NCBI GenBank assembly: GCA_964354345.1
Contig: CAYGZL010000110.1
Location: forward strand, 1-17,878
Length of the DNA stretch: 17,878 nt
Direction: 5' to 3'
Source of the DNA: CAYGZL01 sp964354345
GTDB taxonomy: Bacteria; Chloroflexota; Anaerolineae; Anaerolineales; UBA4823
The notes under the pieces are model-generated. The model saw nothing but the letters and a program-made list of their open reading frames with translations, had not been told where the DNA came from and did not search any database. Made by a program: the position numbers and the translations under genes. Shown here piece after piece: positions 1-6,062 of this stretch. Numbering within the stretch: the first letter of the stretch is position 1; each line of letters begins with the position of its first letter.

Positions 1-819
1 GCAACCCTTTATGGGTTCAAACTGGAATATCTGCCAGTGGATGAAGACGGCATGGTCCATCCAGAAACTGTCGCCGAAAGATTGCGTTCAGATACAGCAA
101 TCGTTTCGGTCATCTATGCTAACAACGAGATCGGCACGATCAACCCAATTTCCGAGATTGGTGCCTTGTGCCGATCGCGTGGGATTCCATTCCACACAGA
201 CGCAGTCCAGGCTGCGGCTTATCTGTCCGTGGATGTCCAGAGTTTAAACGTTGATCTACTCGCCTTAGGCGCCCATAAATTTTATGGACCGAAAGGAGTA
301 GGAGCACTCTTCGTTCGGAAAGGTACACGCCTCCTCCCAGCACAGACCGGGGGAGGCCAGGAATTCGGTTTGCGCGCTGGCACGCATAATGTTCCCTATA
401 TCGTCGGTTTGGCCGAAGCCCTTCGGCTGGCTAATCTGGAAAGGGAAAAACACATATCCCACATACGCCCAATGTGTGATCACTTGATCGGCAAAATTCT
501 TGAGGAAATCCCTCAGGTTCACCTGACAGGACATCCGACCCGACGTTTACCTAACCACGCCAGCTTCGTTTTCGAAGGCGTGGATGGCAATGCTCTGTTG
601 ATGCTCCTGGATATCGCCGGGTTTGCCTGCTCATCCGGATCAGCCTGCAAGACTGGCGACCCGGAGCCATCGGAGGTGCTGACCGTCCTGGGCTTACCGC
701 GCACCTGGGCGCTTGGTTCTTTACGGGTCACCCTGGGTAAGGAAACTCAGGCTGGTCAAATTACTGAATTCTTAAGAATCCTGCCTGAAATCGTGAAACG
801 AGCAAAGAAAGTTAGCTGA
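1..819 (+). CDS. Cysteine desulfurase, NifS/IscS group I (5'-truncated by window edge)
   Basis: PLP enzyme that takes sulfur from L-cysteine as an enzyme-bound persulfide and passes it to sulfur acceptors. The frame is open from base 1, so the N-terminal part lies outside the window; an internal GTG at 37 is not a credible start. The Schiff-base lysine is seen in AHKFYGPKG (Lys codon 277-279). The catalytic cysteine is in SSGSACKTGDPEPS (Cys codon 646-648), the mobile-loop form typical of group I (IscS/NifS/YrvO) rather than the SufS form. mnmA starts 8 bp after its stop. That pairing resembles Bacillus YrvO-MnmA, where a dedicated desulfurase feeds MnmA directly without Tus relay proteins. 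The role as MnmA's donor is therefore inferred from context; general Fe-S assembly is the alternative. Confidence 0.93.
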   Translation, partial: ATLYGFKLEYLPVDEDGMVHPETVAERLRSDTAIVSVIYANNEIGTINPISEIGALCRSRGIPFHTDAVQAAAYLSVDVQSLNVDLLALGAHKFYGPKGVGALFVRKGTRLLPAQTGGGQEFGLRAGTHNVPYIVGLAEALRLANLEREKHISHIRPMCDHLIGKILEEIPQVHLTGHPTRRLPNHASFVFEGVDGNALLMLLDIAGFACSSGSACKTGDPEPSEVLTVLGLPRTWALGSLRVTLGKETQAGQITEFLRILPEIVKRAKKVS

Positions 820-827
820 TCGGAAAA

Positions 828-1895
828 ATGGATACGCGCGTCGTGATTGCCATGAGCGGCGGTGTAGACAGTTCCGTCGCTGCCGCCATTCTGGTTGAGC
901 AAGGTCATGAAGTCATTGGCATGATGCTGCGCTTGTGGAGCGAGCCCGGTAAGGAAGCCGATAACCGCTGTTGTACACCCGATGCCATGGCCCAGGCGCG
1001 CCGGGTGGCGGCCAAACTTGGCATCCCATTCTATGTTATTGATGCCCAAGAATTATTCAAAAAAACCGTTGTCCAATCTTTCATGGATGGCTACCTGGCT
1101 GGAATCACTCCAAATCCATGTATCGAGTGCAACCGGCGGGTGCGTTGGGAATTTCTACTTAATCAGGCCTTTATGGTTGGCGCGAAATATTTAGCCACCG
1201 GGCATTATGCCCGGCTTGATCGCGATTCCCAACAGCGTTTTCAACTGCGGCGTGCAGCCGATCCGAATAAAGACCAGTCCTATGTCCTGCATGGACTGAC
1301 TCAAGAAAAGCTCAGGCATACATTATTTCCCCTGGGCGACTACACGAAACCACAAGTCAGGCGAATGGCGCAAGAACGTGGATTGTCAGTGGCCAATCGC
1401 CCCGAAAGCCAGGATCTTTGTTTCCTGAGCGGAGAGGATTATCGTGCGTTCCTGCTCCGTCATGCGCCCCAGTCACTGCAATCAGGTCCGATCCTGACTG
1501 GCGACGGACTCCAGATTGGCACTCACCAGGGATTGGCGTTCTACACCATCGGGCAGCGCAAAGGATTGGGGCTCTCGGCTCCACAACCGCTTTATGTGTT
1601 GCAAAAAGATGTTCCAAGGAATGCACTGATTGTAGGATCAGAGAAAGAATTAGGCCGTTGGGAATTGGTGGTCGCTCGCCTTAATTGGATCACGGGTGAA
1701 CCACCTGCCGAGCACTTCCATGCCCAGGTGAAGATACGGTATAAAACCCATGAGGCGCCTGCAGAAGTATTTCTCTTACCGGATGGTCGCGCCCACCTGA
1801 CTTTCGAATATCCTTTGCGCGGCATCACACCCGGCCAGTCTGCGGTTCTTTATCACGAAGATATCTGCATAGGGGGAGGGTTAATCCAACCGTGA
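828..1895 (+). CDS. mnmA: tRNA-specific 2-thiouridylase MnmA
   Basis: Makes 2-thiouridine at wobble U34 of tRNA Glu, Gln and Lys by adenylating C2 and replacing oxygen with persulfide sulfur. The 355-residue length is normal. Visible motifs are the PP-loop MSGGVDSS (residues 9-16), TPNPCIECNRRVRW (94-107), TGHYARL (124-130), KDQSYVL (148-154) and SQDLCF (194-199). The catalytic cysteines should be C101 and C198. C98 makes the first motif a CxxC; the E. coli enzyme has DxxC there. CxxC plus a third cysteine has been linked to a [4Fe-4S] form of MnmA. The start is ATG 828, with only a weak purine stretch (GGAAAA) before it. The stop overlaps the next gene's GTG start by 4 bp, so translation is probably coupled. 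Confidence 0.97.
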   Translation: MDTRVVIAMSGGVDSSVAAAILVEQGHEVIGMMLRLWSEPGKEADNRCCTPDAMAQARRVAAKLGIPFYVIDAQELFKKTVVQSFMDGYLAGITPNPCIECNRRVRWEFLLNQAFMVGAKYLATGHYARLDRDSQQRFQLRRAADPNKDQSYVLHGLTQEKLRHTLFPLGDYTKPQVRRMAQERGLSVANRPESQDLCFLSGEDYRAFLLRHAPQSLQSGPILTGDGLQIGTHQGLAFYTIGQRKGLGLSAPQPLYVLQKDVPRNALIVGSEKELGRWELVVARLNWITGEPPAEHFHAQVKIRYKTHEAPAEVFLLPDGRAHLTFEYPLRGITPGQSAVLYHEDICIGGGLIQP

Positions 1896-2371
1896 AAACC
1901 GAAAAAATCAGGCCGATCGCGATTTGTATCTTTCACCATTCAGGTAGGATTCTAGTTCAAGCAGGATATGATCTGGTGCGAAACTTGCTTTTCTACCGGC
2001 CGTTGGGGGGTAAAATAGAGTTTGGTGAAAGTGGAGCGGCGACTGTTGCCCGAGAGCTGATTGAGGAAATCGGACAAAAAACCATTAATATACATTATCT
2101 CGGGACATTAGAAAATATCTTCGTCTATAATGGTCAACTTGGTCATGAGATTGTATTGATCTACGATGGCGAATTTTTGGATGCTGCTATATATCAGGCG
2201 CCTGAAATTATTGGATCGGAAAATTCGGAAATTGATGAGACTGGCCAACCGATTCGAGCAACCTGGAAATATCTAACGGAATTACGAGATGAAGCCGATC
2301 CCGAGGCTGATCCAACCCTTCCACCTGTGTATCCAACTGGTTTACTCCCATTGATAAGGAAGTCTTTATGA
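1892..2371 (+). CDS. Nudix hydrolase, small
   Basis: A 159-residue Nudix-fold pyrophosphohydrolase. The Nudix box (Gx5Ex7REUxEExGU) is nearly complete at residues 40-62: G40, E46, R54-E55-L56, E58-E59, G61. The final position is Q62 where a hydrophobic residue is usual. The metal-binding glutamates are all present, so it should be active. The substrate cannot be read from sequence; the acidic C-terminal half (near 115-145) carries no known specificity motif. The start is GTG 1892, which gives the 4-bp GTGA overlap with mnmA and leaves the N-terminal beta strand (IRPIAICIFHHSGRILV) intact. It ends in an ATGA overlap with the next gene. It probably belongs to the same housekeeping transcript and may sanitise nucleotides. 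Confidence 0.88.
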   Translation: MKTEKIRPIAICIFHHSGRILVQAGYDLVRNLLFYRPLGGKIEFGESGAATVARELIEEIGQKTINIHYLGTLENIFVYNGQLGHEIVLIYDGEFLDAAIYQAPEIIGSENSEIDETGQPIRATWKYLTELRDEADPEADPTLPPVYPTGLLPLIRKSL

Positions 2372-2628
2372 TACTTCCAGCTTTTTTATTTGGAGGTCTC
2401 CTTTCCACATTGGTTGGGATTGCTTTCCACGTACTGCGCGGTGGCAATCTCGGCAGGTTGTTCCTGGATATTCTGCTCGCCTGGCTTGGATTTTGGGCTG
2501 GTCAATGGTTGGCTGATCGTACAGGATGGACTCTTGGCAGTCTCGGAACTCTCCACCTGGTTCTAGCCATCCTGGGGTCCTTAATATTTCTCGCTATTGG
2601 AAACTGGTTGAGTAAAACGGATGTCTGA
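2368..2628 (+). CDS. Small three-helix membrane protein, unknown function
   Basis: An 86-residue, very hydrophobic, glycine-rich protein. Three membrane segments are evident at about residues 3-22, 30-49 and 56-80, with short polar turns (HVLRGGN and ADRTG) between them and a charged end (SKTDV). There is no signal peptide or catalytic motif. It is a real gene rather than a chance frame: it starts at ATG 2368 in an ATGA overlap with the upstream Nudix gene, has a good ribosome binding site (AAGGAAG at 2356-2362), and its stop lies 8 bases inside trmI. Size and glycine content recall small bacterial three-helix proteins such as the GlsB/YeaQ group, but I cannot assign it to a family. Confidence 0.8.
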   Translation: MILPAFLFGGLLSTLVGIAFHVLRGGNLGRLFLDILLAWLGFWAGQWLADRTGWTLGSLGTLHLVLAILGSLIFLAIGNWLSKTDV

Positions 2629-3520
2629 CCAAATTAATCAAATACCCGGCTTAATCCATAACAGTTGCACCAATGCGGGAGACCTGGTTCAGCTGGTCAG
2701 CCCGACAAATAAAATATTTATCGTCCGATTGATCCCCGGCGGTAGCCTGCATACCCACCGTGGCATTGTTAAATTCGATGACTTAATCGGTCAGCCCTGG
2801 GGTAGTCGAGTCACGACTCACCTGGGCAGTGTCTATTTTCTGCTCCAACCCTCATTGGCCGATTTACTGCGGGATATCCGACGCAACACACAAATTTTAT
2901 ATCCGAAGGAGATCGGTTATATCCTGGTCACGATGGGTATTGGACCGGGTTGCCAGGTGGTCGAAGCTGGTACCGGATCAGGCGCGTTGACAATGGCCAT
3001 GGCCTGGGCAGTCGGTCCCCAAGGTCACGTGACCACCTATGAACTACGCCCTGATTTCCAAAAACTGGCGGAGAAGAACCTGCAGTCAGTCGGTTTACAC
3101 GGCCGGGTAACCTTCAAACTGCGTGACATCGCTGAAGGATTCGACGAGCGCAATGTAGATGCACTCTTTTTGGATTTACCAAATCCATATGATTACCTGT
3201 CTCAGGTCCGCCAAGCGCTAAAACCGGGTGGTTTCTTTGGCACAATCCTACCCACTGCAAATCAAGTCATCCGCTTGTTGCCCGCCCTTAATCAACAACA
3301 CTTTGCCTTTATTGATGTGTGCGAAATTCTGCTTCGGTTTTACAGGCCGATTGCCGATCGCTTCCGACCGGTTGATCGTATGGTAGCTCACACTGGATTT
3401 CTGATCTTTGGACGCTCTTTCCTGCCTGACCAGGATTTACCTACAGATACGGTATCATCTATTACAAGTGGCGAAACCCCAGAAGAGACAGCTCTGGATG
3501 ATACTGAAACCGATATTTAA
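2621..3520 (+). CDS. trmI: tRNA (adenine-58-N1)-methyltransferase TrmI
   Basis: SAM-dependent enzyme that makes m1A58 in the T-loop of tRNAs; bacterial forms are homotetramers. The N-terminal domain carries the family block THRGIVKFDDLIGQPWGS (residues 45-62), followed by the lead-in to the Rossmann fold (TQILYPKEIGYIL, 90-102). The SAM site is EAGTGSGALT (115-124), with the ribose-binding acid at E141. LDLPNPY (184-190) holds the probable catalytic aspartate D185. The 299-residue length is within the family range; the last 30 residues are low-complexity and acidic (TPEETALDDTETD). The start ATG 2621 overlaps the membrane protein gene by 8 bp and has no clear ribosome binding site, so translation is probably coupled. 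Confidence 0.95.
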   Translation: MSDQINQIPGLIHNSCTNAGDLVQLVSPTNKIFIVRLIPGGSLHTHRGIVKFDDLIGQPWGSRVTTHLGSVYFLLQPSLADLLRDIRRNTQILYPKEIGYILVTMGIGPGCQVVEAGTGSGALTMAMAWAVGPQGHVTTYELRPDFQKLAEKNLQSVGLHGRVTFKLRDIAEGFDERNVDALFLDLPNPYDYLSQVRQALKPGGFFGTILPTANQVIRLLPALNQQHFAFIDVCEILLRFYRPIADRFRPVDRMVAHTGFLIFGRSFLPDQDLPTDTVSSITSGETPEETALDDTETDI

Positions 3521-4184
3521 TAGTTTACATAAATTCTCCACACCTATGGGAAATCTTGATTTTAAAATAAGCGAAGTAGAAATCTCCCGCAGATTACTTA
3601 TCGCTCAGCAGTTGAGTGATGATGTAATGTATCCTGAACACCTCCTCCTGGCTAATATTCTCTCCGAACCCTCCCGACCTGCAGCAGTTTTAATGCCATT
3701 GTTGAAAAGAGATGGCGTTTGGCAATTATTATTTACCCGGCGTAACTCCAACCTGCCGGAGCACAGCGGTCAGATCGCATTTCCCGGTGGTCGTTCTGAT
3801 CCAGAAGATCCAACCCCCGAAGCGACTGCCTTGCGTGAAGCCCAAGAAGAAATTAACCTGCACCCCCAGAATGTAAACATCCTGGGACGATTGAACGACC
3901 ATCTAACAGTCACCAATTACCGGGTGACGCCGGTGGTAGCCGCCATTCCGTGGCCGTACGAGTTCAAACTTGAGGAAGCGGAAGTGAGCCGGGTTTTCAC
4001 GATTCCACTCAATTGGCTGGCTGACCCCTCCCACCACGAGGAACGCAAGCGGAAATTACCTCACCCATTCGCGCCGATACCGGTTATATACTTTCAACCG
4101 TATGAAGGAGAAGTGCTATGGGGCGTCAGCGCCCGATTGACGCTCCGCTTGATGGATATCCTATCTACAAACGGAGTTAAATAA
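3498..4184 (+). CDS. CoA pyrophosphatase-type Nudix hydrolase (NudL/YeaB family)
   Basis: Probably hydrolyses CoA or a CoA derivative to phosphopantetheine and 3',5'-ADP. In the 228-residue protein, SNLPEHSGQIAFPGGRSD (residues 84-101) is the characteristic NudL/YeaB block that leads into a modified Nudix box ending in ALREAQEEI (111-119). VTNYRVTPVVAAIPWP follows, as in the family. The start is uncertain. The frame is open from 3408, but that would overlap trmI by 113 bp. ATG 3498 (23-bp overlap, weak AGAAG upstream) is the best compromise, and ATG 3546 (MGNLDF) is also possible because the conserved domain only begins later. It is the last gene of the operon, with a hairpin 3 bp after its stop. 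Confidence 0.9.
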   Translation: MILKPIFNSLHKFSTPMGNLDFKISEVEISRRLLIAQQLSDDVMYPEHLLLANILSEPSRPAAVLMPLLKRDGVWQLLFTRRNSNLPEHSGQIAFPGGRSDPEDPTPEATALREAQEEINLHPQNVNILGRLNDHLTVTNYRVTPVVAAIPWPYEFKLEEAEVSRVFTIPLNWLADPSHHEERKRKLPHPFAPIPVIYFQPYEGEVLWGVSARLTLRLMDILSTNGVK

Positions 4185-4186
4185 AT

Positions 4187-4210
4187 CACCCCGCCGTCTA
4201 CGGCAGGGTG
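4187..4210 (-). terminator. Hairpin between convergent genes, probable rplY terminator
   Basis: CACCC (4187-4191) pairs with GGGTG (4206-4210) and GCCG (4193-4196) pairs with CGGC (4201-4204), with one C/A mismatch between the two blocks and a 4-base TCTA loop. Read on the - strand it is followed by ATTTATTTAAC, a T-rich tail, and it sits 29 bp past the rplY stop, so it fits an intrinsic terminator for rplY. On the + strand there is no T tract, so it would stop the upstream operon only weakly. The CACCCCGCC form also resembles subterminal hairpins of IS200/IS605-type elements, but no transposase or second end is present. Confidence 0.55.
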
Positions 4211-4238
4211 ATAGACATGAAAATCTTGTCAGGGAGGA

Positions 4239-4886
4239 CTAGAAACTTTCTTCTTCCTTCTTCCCGCGCTCGATCACTTCAGGTTCAGTAGTAGCCACAG
4301 TGGGTAGAACTTCTACTGCTGCCTCAGGTTCAACTGCCGGGGCAGTCACCACCACAATCATCTCACCGGGGTTCGCGAGAATCGTGACATTCGGCGGCAG
4401 GGGCAGATCGCGTACATAAATACCATCGCCAATCTGCTTTAGAACCGAAATATCAACAACTATCTTCTCCGGAAGATCGCGTGGCAGAGCCTCGATTTCA
4501 ACTTCTTCCTGGCCAGTTACCAATATGCCGTTGAGGTTTTTCACAGCGTATGATTCACCGACGAAAACGAGTCGTACGCTGGTGCGTAAAGTCTCAGTCA
4601 TCGAAACTTCCAGGAAATCAACGTGCAGCAATGACCCCGTGATAGGGTGGCGTTGTTTTTCACGCACTAATGTTGTATGCGCTTCGCCGTTGACTTTGAT
4701 TGTCACTAAACGAGTTGATGATATCGTTGGCAGGATCCGACTGGCAGAATGAAAATCCAGAGTAATGATAATCGGTTTAATATAGTGACCGTAAATGATC
4801 GCAGGTAACAAGCCCTGGCGCCGTAAGGCTTTGACCTGCTTACCAACTACTTCGCGTAACTTCGCCTCGATAATTGTTTCTTCCAT
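4239..4886 (-). CDS. rplY: 50S ribosomal protein L25, CTC/TL5 type
   Basis: Binds loop E of 5S rRNA in the central protuberance of the large subunit. The 215-residue protein is the two-domain CTC/TL5 form. The N-terminal L25 domain is about residues 1-92 (EAKLREVVGKQVKALRRQG, then PAIIYG). The C-terminal beta domain is about 93-185 (GILVTGQEEVEIEALPRDLP, then VVDIS and the NPGEMIVVV end). An acidic tail from about 190 ends EEESF. The start is ATG 4886 because the conserved N-terminus begins there and AAGGGAT lies 5-8 bases upstream. The frame stays open to 5012, but that stretch is leader RNA with hairpins and is not conserved protein. It is flanked on both sides by + strand genes, so it is its own unit. 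A 5S loop E-like hairpin in the leader suggests autogenous control. Confidence 0.95.
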   Translation of the reverse strand: MEETIIEAKLREVVGKQVKALRRQGLLPAIIYGHYIKPIIITLDFHSASRILPTISSTRLVTIKVNGEAHTTLVREKQRHPITGSLLHVDFLEVSMTETLRTSVRLVFVGESYAVKNLNGILVTGQEEVEIEALPRDLPEKIVVDISVLKQIGDGIYVRDLPLPPNVTILANPGEMIVVVTAPAVEPEAAVEVLPTVATTEPEVIERGKKEEESF

Positions 4887-4890
4887 TTTT

Positions 4891-4900
4891 ATCCCTTCCC
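4891..4900 (-). promoter_or_regulatory. rplY ribosome binding site
   Basis: On the - strand GGGAAGGGAT lies 4 bases before the ATG at 4886 and one base after the 3' arm of the loop E-like hairpin. It decides the rplY start. Because it touches the hairpin, binding of L25 to the hairpin could block ribosome loading. Confidence 0.75.
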
Positions 4901-4901
4901 T

Positions 4902-4943
4902 GGAGCGCCTCTCACCCAGCTCCACCTGAGTTACCTTCGCTCC
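4902..4943 (-). promoter_or_regulatory. 5S rRNA loop E-like hairpin in the rplY leader (putative L25 autoregulatory element)
   Basis: Read on the - strand: outer stem GGAGCG (4943-4938) with CGCTCC (4907-4902), six pairs. The internal loop is AAGGTA (4937-4932) opposite GAGAGG (4913-4908). The inner stem is ACTCAG (4931-4926) with CTGGGT (4919-4914), six pairs including one G-U, and the apical loop is GTGGAG. E. coli 5S loop E is AUGGUA (73-78) opposite GAGAGU (98-103). The leader loop agrees at 10 of 12 positions in the same orientation and register, with helices on both sides as in 5S helix IV. L25 binds exactly this motif, and rplY autoregulation through a 5S mimic is known in gammaproteobacteria. 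Function here is inferred from the match and from its position directly before the ribosome binding site. Confidence 0.72.
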
Positions 4944-4955
4944 TCTGGCATATTT

Positions 4956-4969
4956 CCGGCTTTTGCCGG
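4956..4969 (-). other. Small leader hairpin (CCGGC/GCCGG)
   Basis: Five perfect G-C pairs (4956-4960 with 4965-4969) enclose a four-base loop, AAAA in the - strand RNA. It lies between the attenuator-like hairpin and the loop E-like hairpin in the rplY leader. It has no T tract, so it is a structural element rather than a terminator. Confidence 0.5.
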
Positions 4970-4979
4970 TGGTAATTAT

Positions 4980-4995
4980 CCGAACAACAGTTCGG
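4980..4995 (-). other. Small leader hairpin (CCGAAC/GTTCGG)
   Basis: Six perfect pairs (4980-4985 with 4990-4995) enclose a four-base loop (TGTT on the - strand). It follows the T6 tract of the upstream terminator-like hairpin and is part of the structured rplY leader. The role is unknown. Confidence 0.5.
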
Positions 4996-4999
4996 CAAT

Positions 5000-5020
5000 A
5001 AAAAACCCCCACTCCGGGGG
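5000..5020 (-). terminator. Terminator-like hairpin with T6 tract inside the rplY leader
   Basis: On the - strand CCCCC (5020-5016), loop GGAGT, GGGGG (5010-5006), then TTTTTT (5005-5000). This is a compact intrinsic-terminator shape. It lies about 115 bases before the rplY start and only some 16 bases after the predicted start of transcription, so it could act as an attenuator or end a very short leader RNA. The flanks GCAATA and TATTGC can also pair and would lengthen the stem through the T tract. I found no gene on the - strand upstream of it that it could serve. Confidence 0.6.
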
Positions 5021-5042
5021 CCCCAATTATATTGCATCGTGG

Positions 5043-5071
5043 ATTTTAAACGCCTCACCCACTTTCGTCAA
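5043..5071 (-). promoter_or_regulatory. Putative sigma70 promoter for rplY
   Basis: On the - strand TTGACG (5071-5066), a 17-bp spacer and TAAAAT (5048-5043), which predicts a start of transcription near 5036. A perfect TATAAT (5031-5026) lies just downstream but has no convincing -35. If used, it would start RNA at the edge of the GC hairpin. No transcript data are available to choose between them. Confidence 0.55.
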
Positions 5072-5144
5072 TGGTAGTGTGAAAATTGATCTACGTCTGA
5101 CAAAACGTTCTTCCAACCTGGTCTATTGAGCGTAAATGCTAATG

Positions 5145-5169
5145 AAATCTCAAGCTTCTCCAGAGATTT
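5145..5169. repeat. 7-bp perfect inverted repeat in the divergent rplY/deoR region
   Basis: AAATCTC (5145-5151) and GAGATTT (5163-5169) are separated by 11 bp. The repeat lies about 24 bp upstream of the deoR -35 box and outside both predicted promoters. It could be a regulator binding site; no T tract follows. The rest of 5072-5190 shows no other structure that I can support. Confidence 0.4.
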
Positions 5170-5193
5170 GGTCTGTTAATCTACCTACAAATA

Positions 5194-5222
5194 TTGACAA
5201 TATCAAACAACATTGTTAGAAT
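5194..5222 (+). promoter_or_regulatory. Sigma70 promoter of the deoR-led cluster
   Basis: TTGACA (5194-5199, perfect consensus), a 17-bp spacer and TAGAAT (5217-5222, one mismatch). Transcription should start near 5229, giving a leader of about 35 bases before the deoR ATG at 5264. It is the only strong promoter I see for the genes up to 13611, all of which could be read from it. Confidence 0.75.
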
Positions 5223-5257
5223 GATCCGACAAATAGCAACAATATTCGACAATCATC
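5196..5257 (+). promoter_or_regulatory. Five 10-bp direct repeats over the deoR promoter (putative DeoR operator)
   Basis: Decamers of form (G/A)ACAAnnnnn: GACAATATCA (5196), AACAACATTG (5206), then after 12 bp GACAAATAGC (5228), AACAATATTC (5238) and GACAATCATC (5248). Spacing within each group is exactly one helical turn, and the two groups are 32 bp apart, about three turns, so all copies face the same side. The first pair overlaps the -35 and spacer; the other three cover the start of transcription and leader. DeoR-family repressors commonly use short phased repeats rich in CAA/TTG, so autoregulation by the adjacent DeoR protein is the natural reading. Confidence 0.6.
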
Positions 5258-5263
5258 GATAAA

Positions 5264-6040
5264 ATGACGATATTTGAACGCCGACAACGCCTGTTGAACG
5301 CCATCCACGAGACGCCTGGTTTACGTGTACCTGAACTGGCCAGTCTGCTTGGGGTTTCCGAAGGCACTATCCGAAACGATTTAAAAGCAATGGATGCAGC
5401 TGGTCAGCTTACCCGTGTACGGAGCGGCGCCATCCCAACCAATAATCATCTTCTCGGACGAGTCCAAAATTTTGCCTCCCGAGTCCGCACTCACGAAAAA
5501 ACCAAGGGTTGTATTGCCCGACAAGCCGCGTATCTAGTCGAAGACGGCGATGCGATCATCCTGGATGCCAGCAGTACGGTTTTTGCTCTAGGAGATCATC
5601 TCTACAATCGAAAAAAATTAACTGTAATTACTAATGGGATCGAAGTTGGCCGCGAGCTGGCTCGGAATCCGACCAACATTGTGATTCTGGTAGGGGGACT
5701 CCTGCATTCAGATGGCGCTTCGATTACAGGTTCATTTGGTGAACAGTTTCTAAAAGACATCCACGTGAAGAAGGCGTTTGTTTCATGCAGCGGTTTTTCA
5801 CCAGAGATTGGAATGACTGAGGTTGATATCCAGGAGGTCCAAATGAAGCGCCGGATGATTGCTTCGGCTGGTTTAGTTATTGCCTTAATCGACTCGAGTA
5901 AATTTGGCCTAATTGACTTAACTCCCTTCGCCCGCCCTGAACAGATCGCGCATATCTATACCGATTGCGATCTTTCCACAGCCTGGCAGGAACAGTTAAC
6001 CGCCCAAGGGATACCTTTTACTCTTTGCGCTGAGATTTGA
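5264..6040 (+). CDS. DeoR/GlpR-family transcriptional repressor
   Basis: A 258-residue, full-length DeoR-type sugar-phosphate-responsive repressor. The winged helix-turn-helix is at residues 1-57, with recognition helix SEGTIRNDLKAM (32-43) and wing GQLTRVRSGAIP. The C-terminal DeoRC sensor domain has ILDASSTVFALGDHL (99-113), VITNGIEV (121-128), ILVGGLL (141-147) and SSKFG (211-215), the strands and loops that bind a phosphorylated sugar in this family. It is first in the cluster and is followed after 22 bp by egsA, so it very likely controls these genes and itself. The effector is unknown, but a phosphorylated ketose or polyol made by this pathway is likely. No Shine-Dalgarno precedes the ATG (CATCGATAAAATG), so initiation may be weak. 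Confidence 0.93.
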   Translation: MTIFERRQRLLNAIHETPGLRVPELASLLGVSEGTIRNDLKAMDAAGQLTRVRSGAIPTNNHLLGRVQNFASRVRTHEKTKGCIARQAAYLVEDGDAIILDASSTVFALGDHLYNRKKLTVITNGIEVGRELARNPTNIVILVGGLLHSDGASITGSFGEQFLKDIHVKKAFVSCSGFSPEIGMTEVDIQEVQMKRRMIASAGLVIALIDSSKFGLIDLTPFARPEQIAHIYTDCDLSTAWQEQLTAQGIPFTLCAEI

Positions 6041-6062
6041 ACAGCAAGTAATTCACACAACC

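Noticed and set aside
3408..3497. Upstream start for the CoA-type Nudix gene
   Set aside because: It would overlap trmI by 113 bp, and the added residues are the other-frame reading of the trmI C-terminus with no family similarity.
4887..5012. In-frame N-terminal extension of L25 by 42 residues
   Set aside because: The added residues match no L25 N-terminus. The stretch contains the Shine-Dalgarno, the loop E-like hairpin and two other hairpins, so it is leader RNA; ATG 4886 begins the conserved domain.
5020..5263. tRNA, riboswitch or small protein in the divergent intergenic region
   Set aside because: No cloverleaf, no known riboswitch core and no start codon with a ribosome binding site was found. 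The region is explained by two promoters, the repeats and the leader hairpin.
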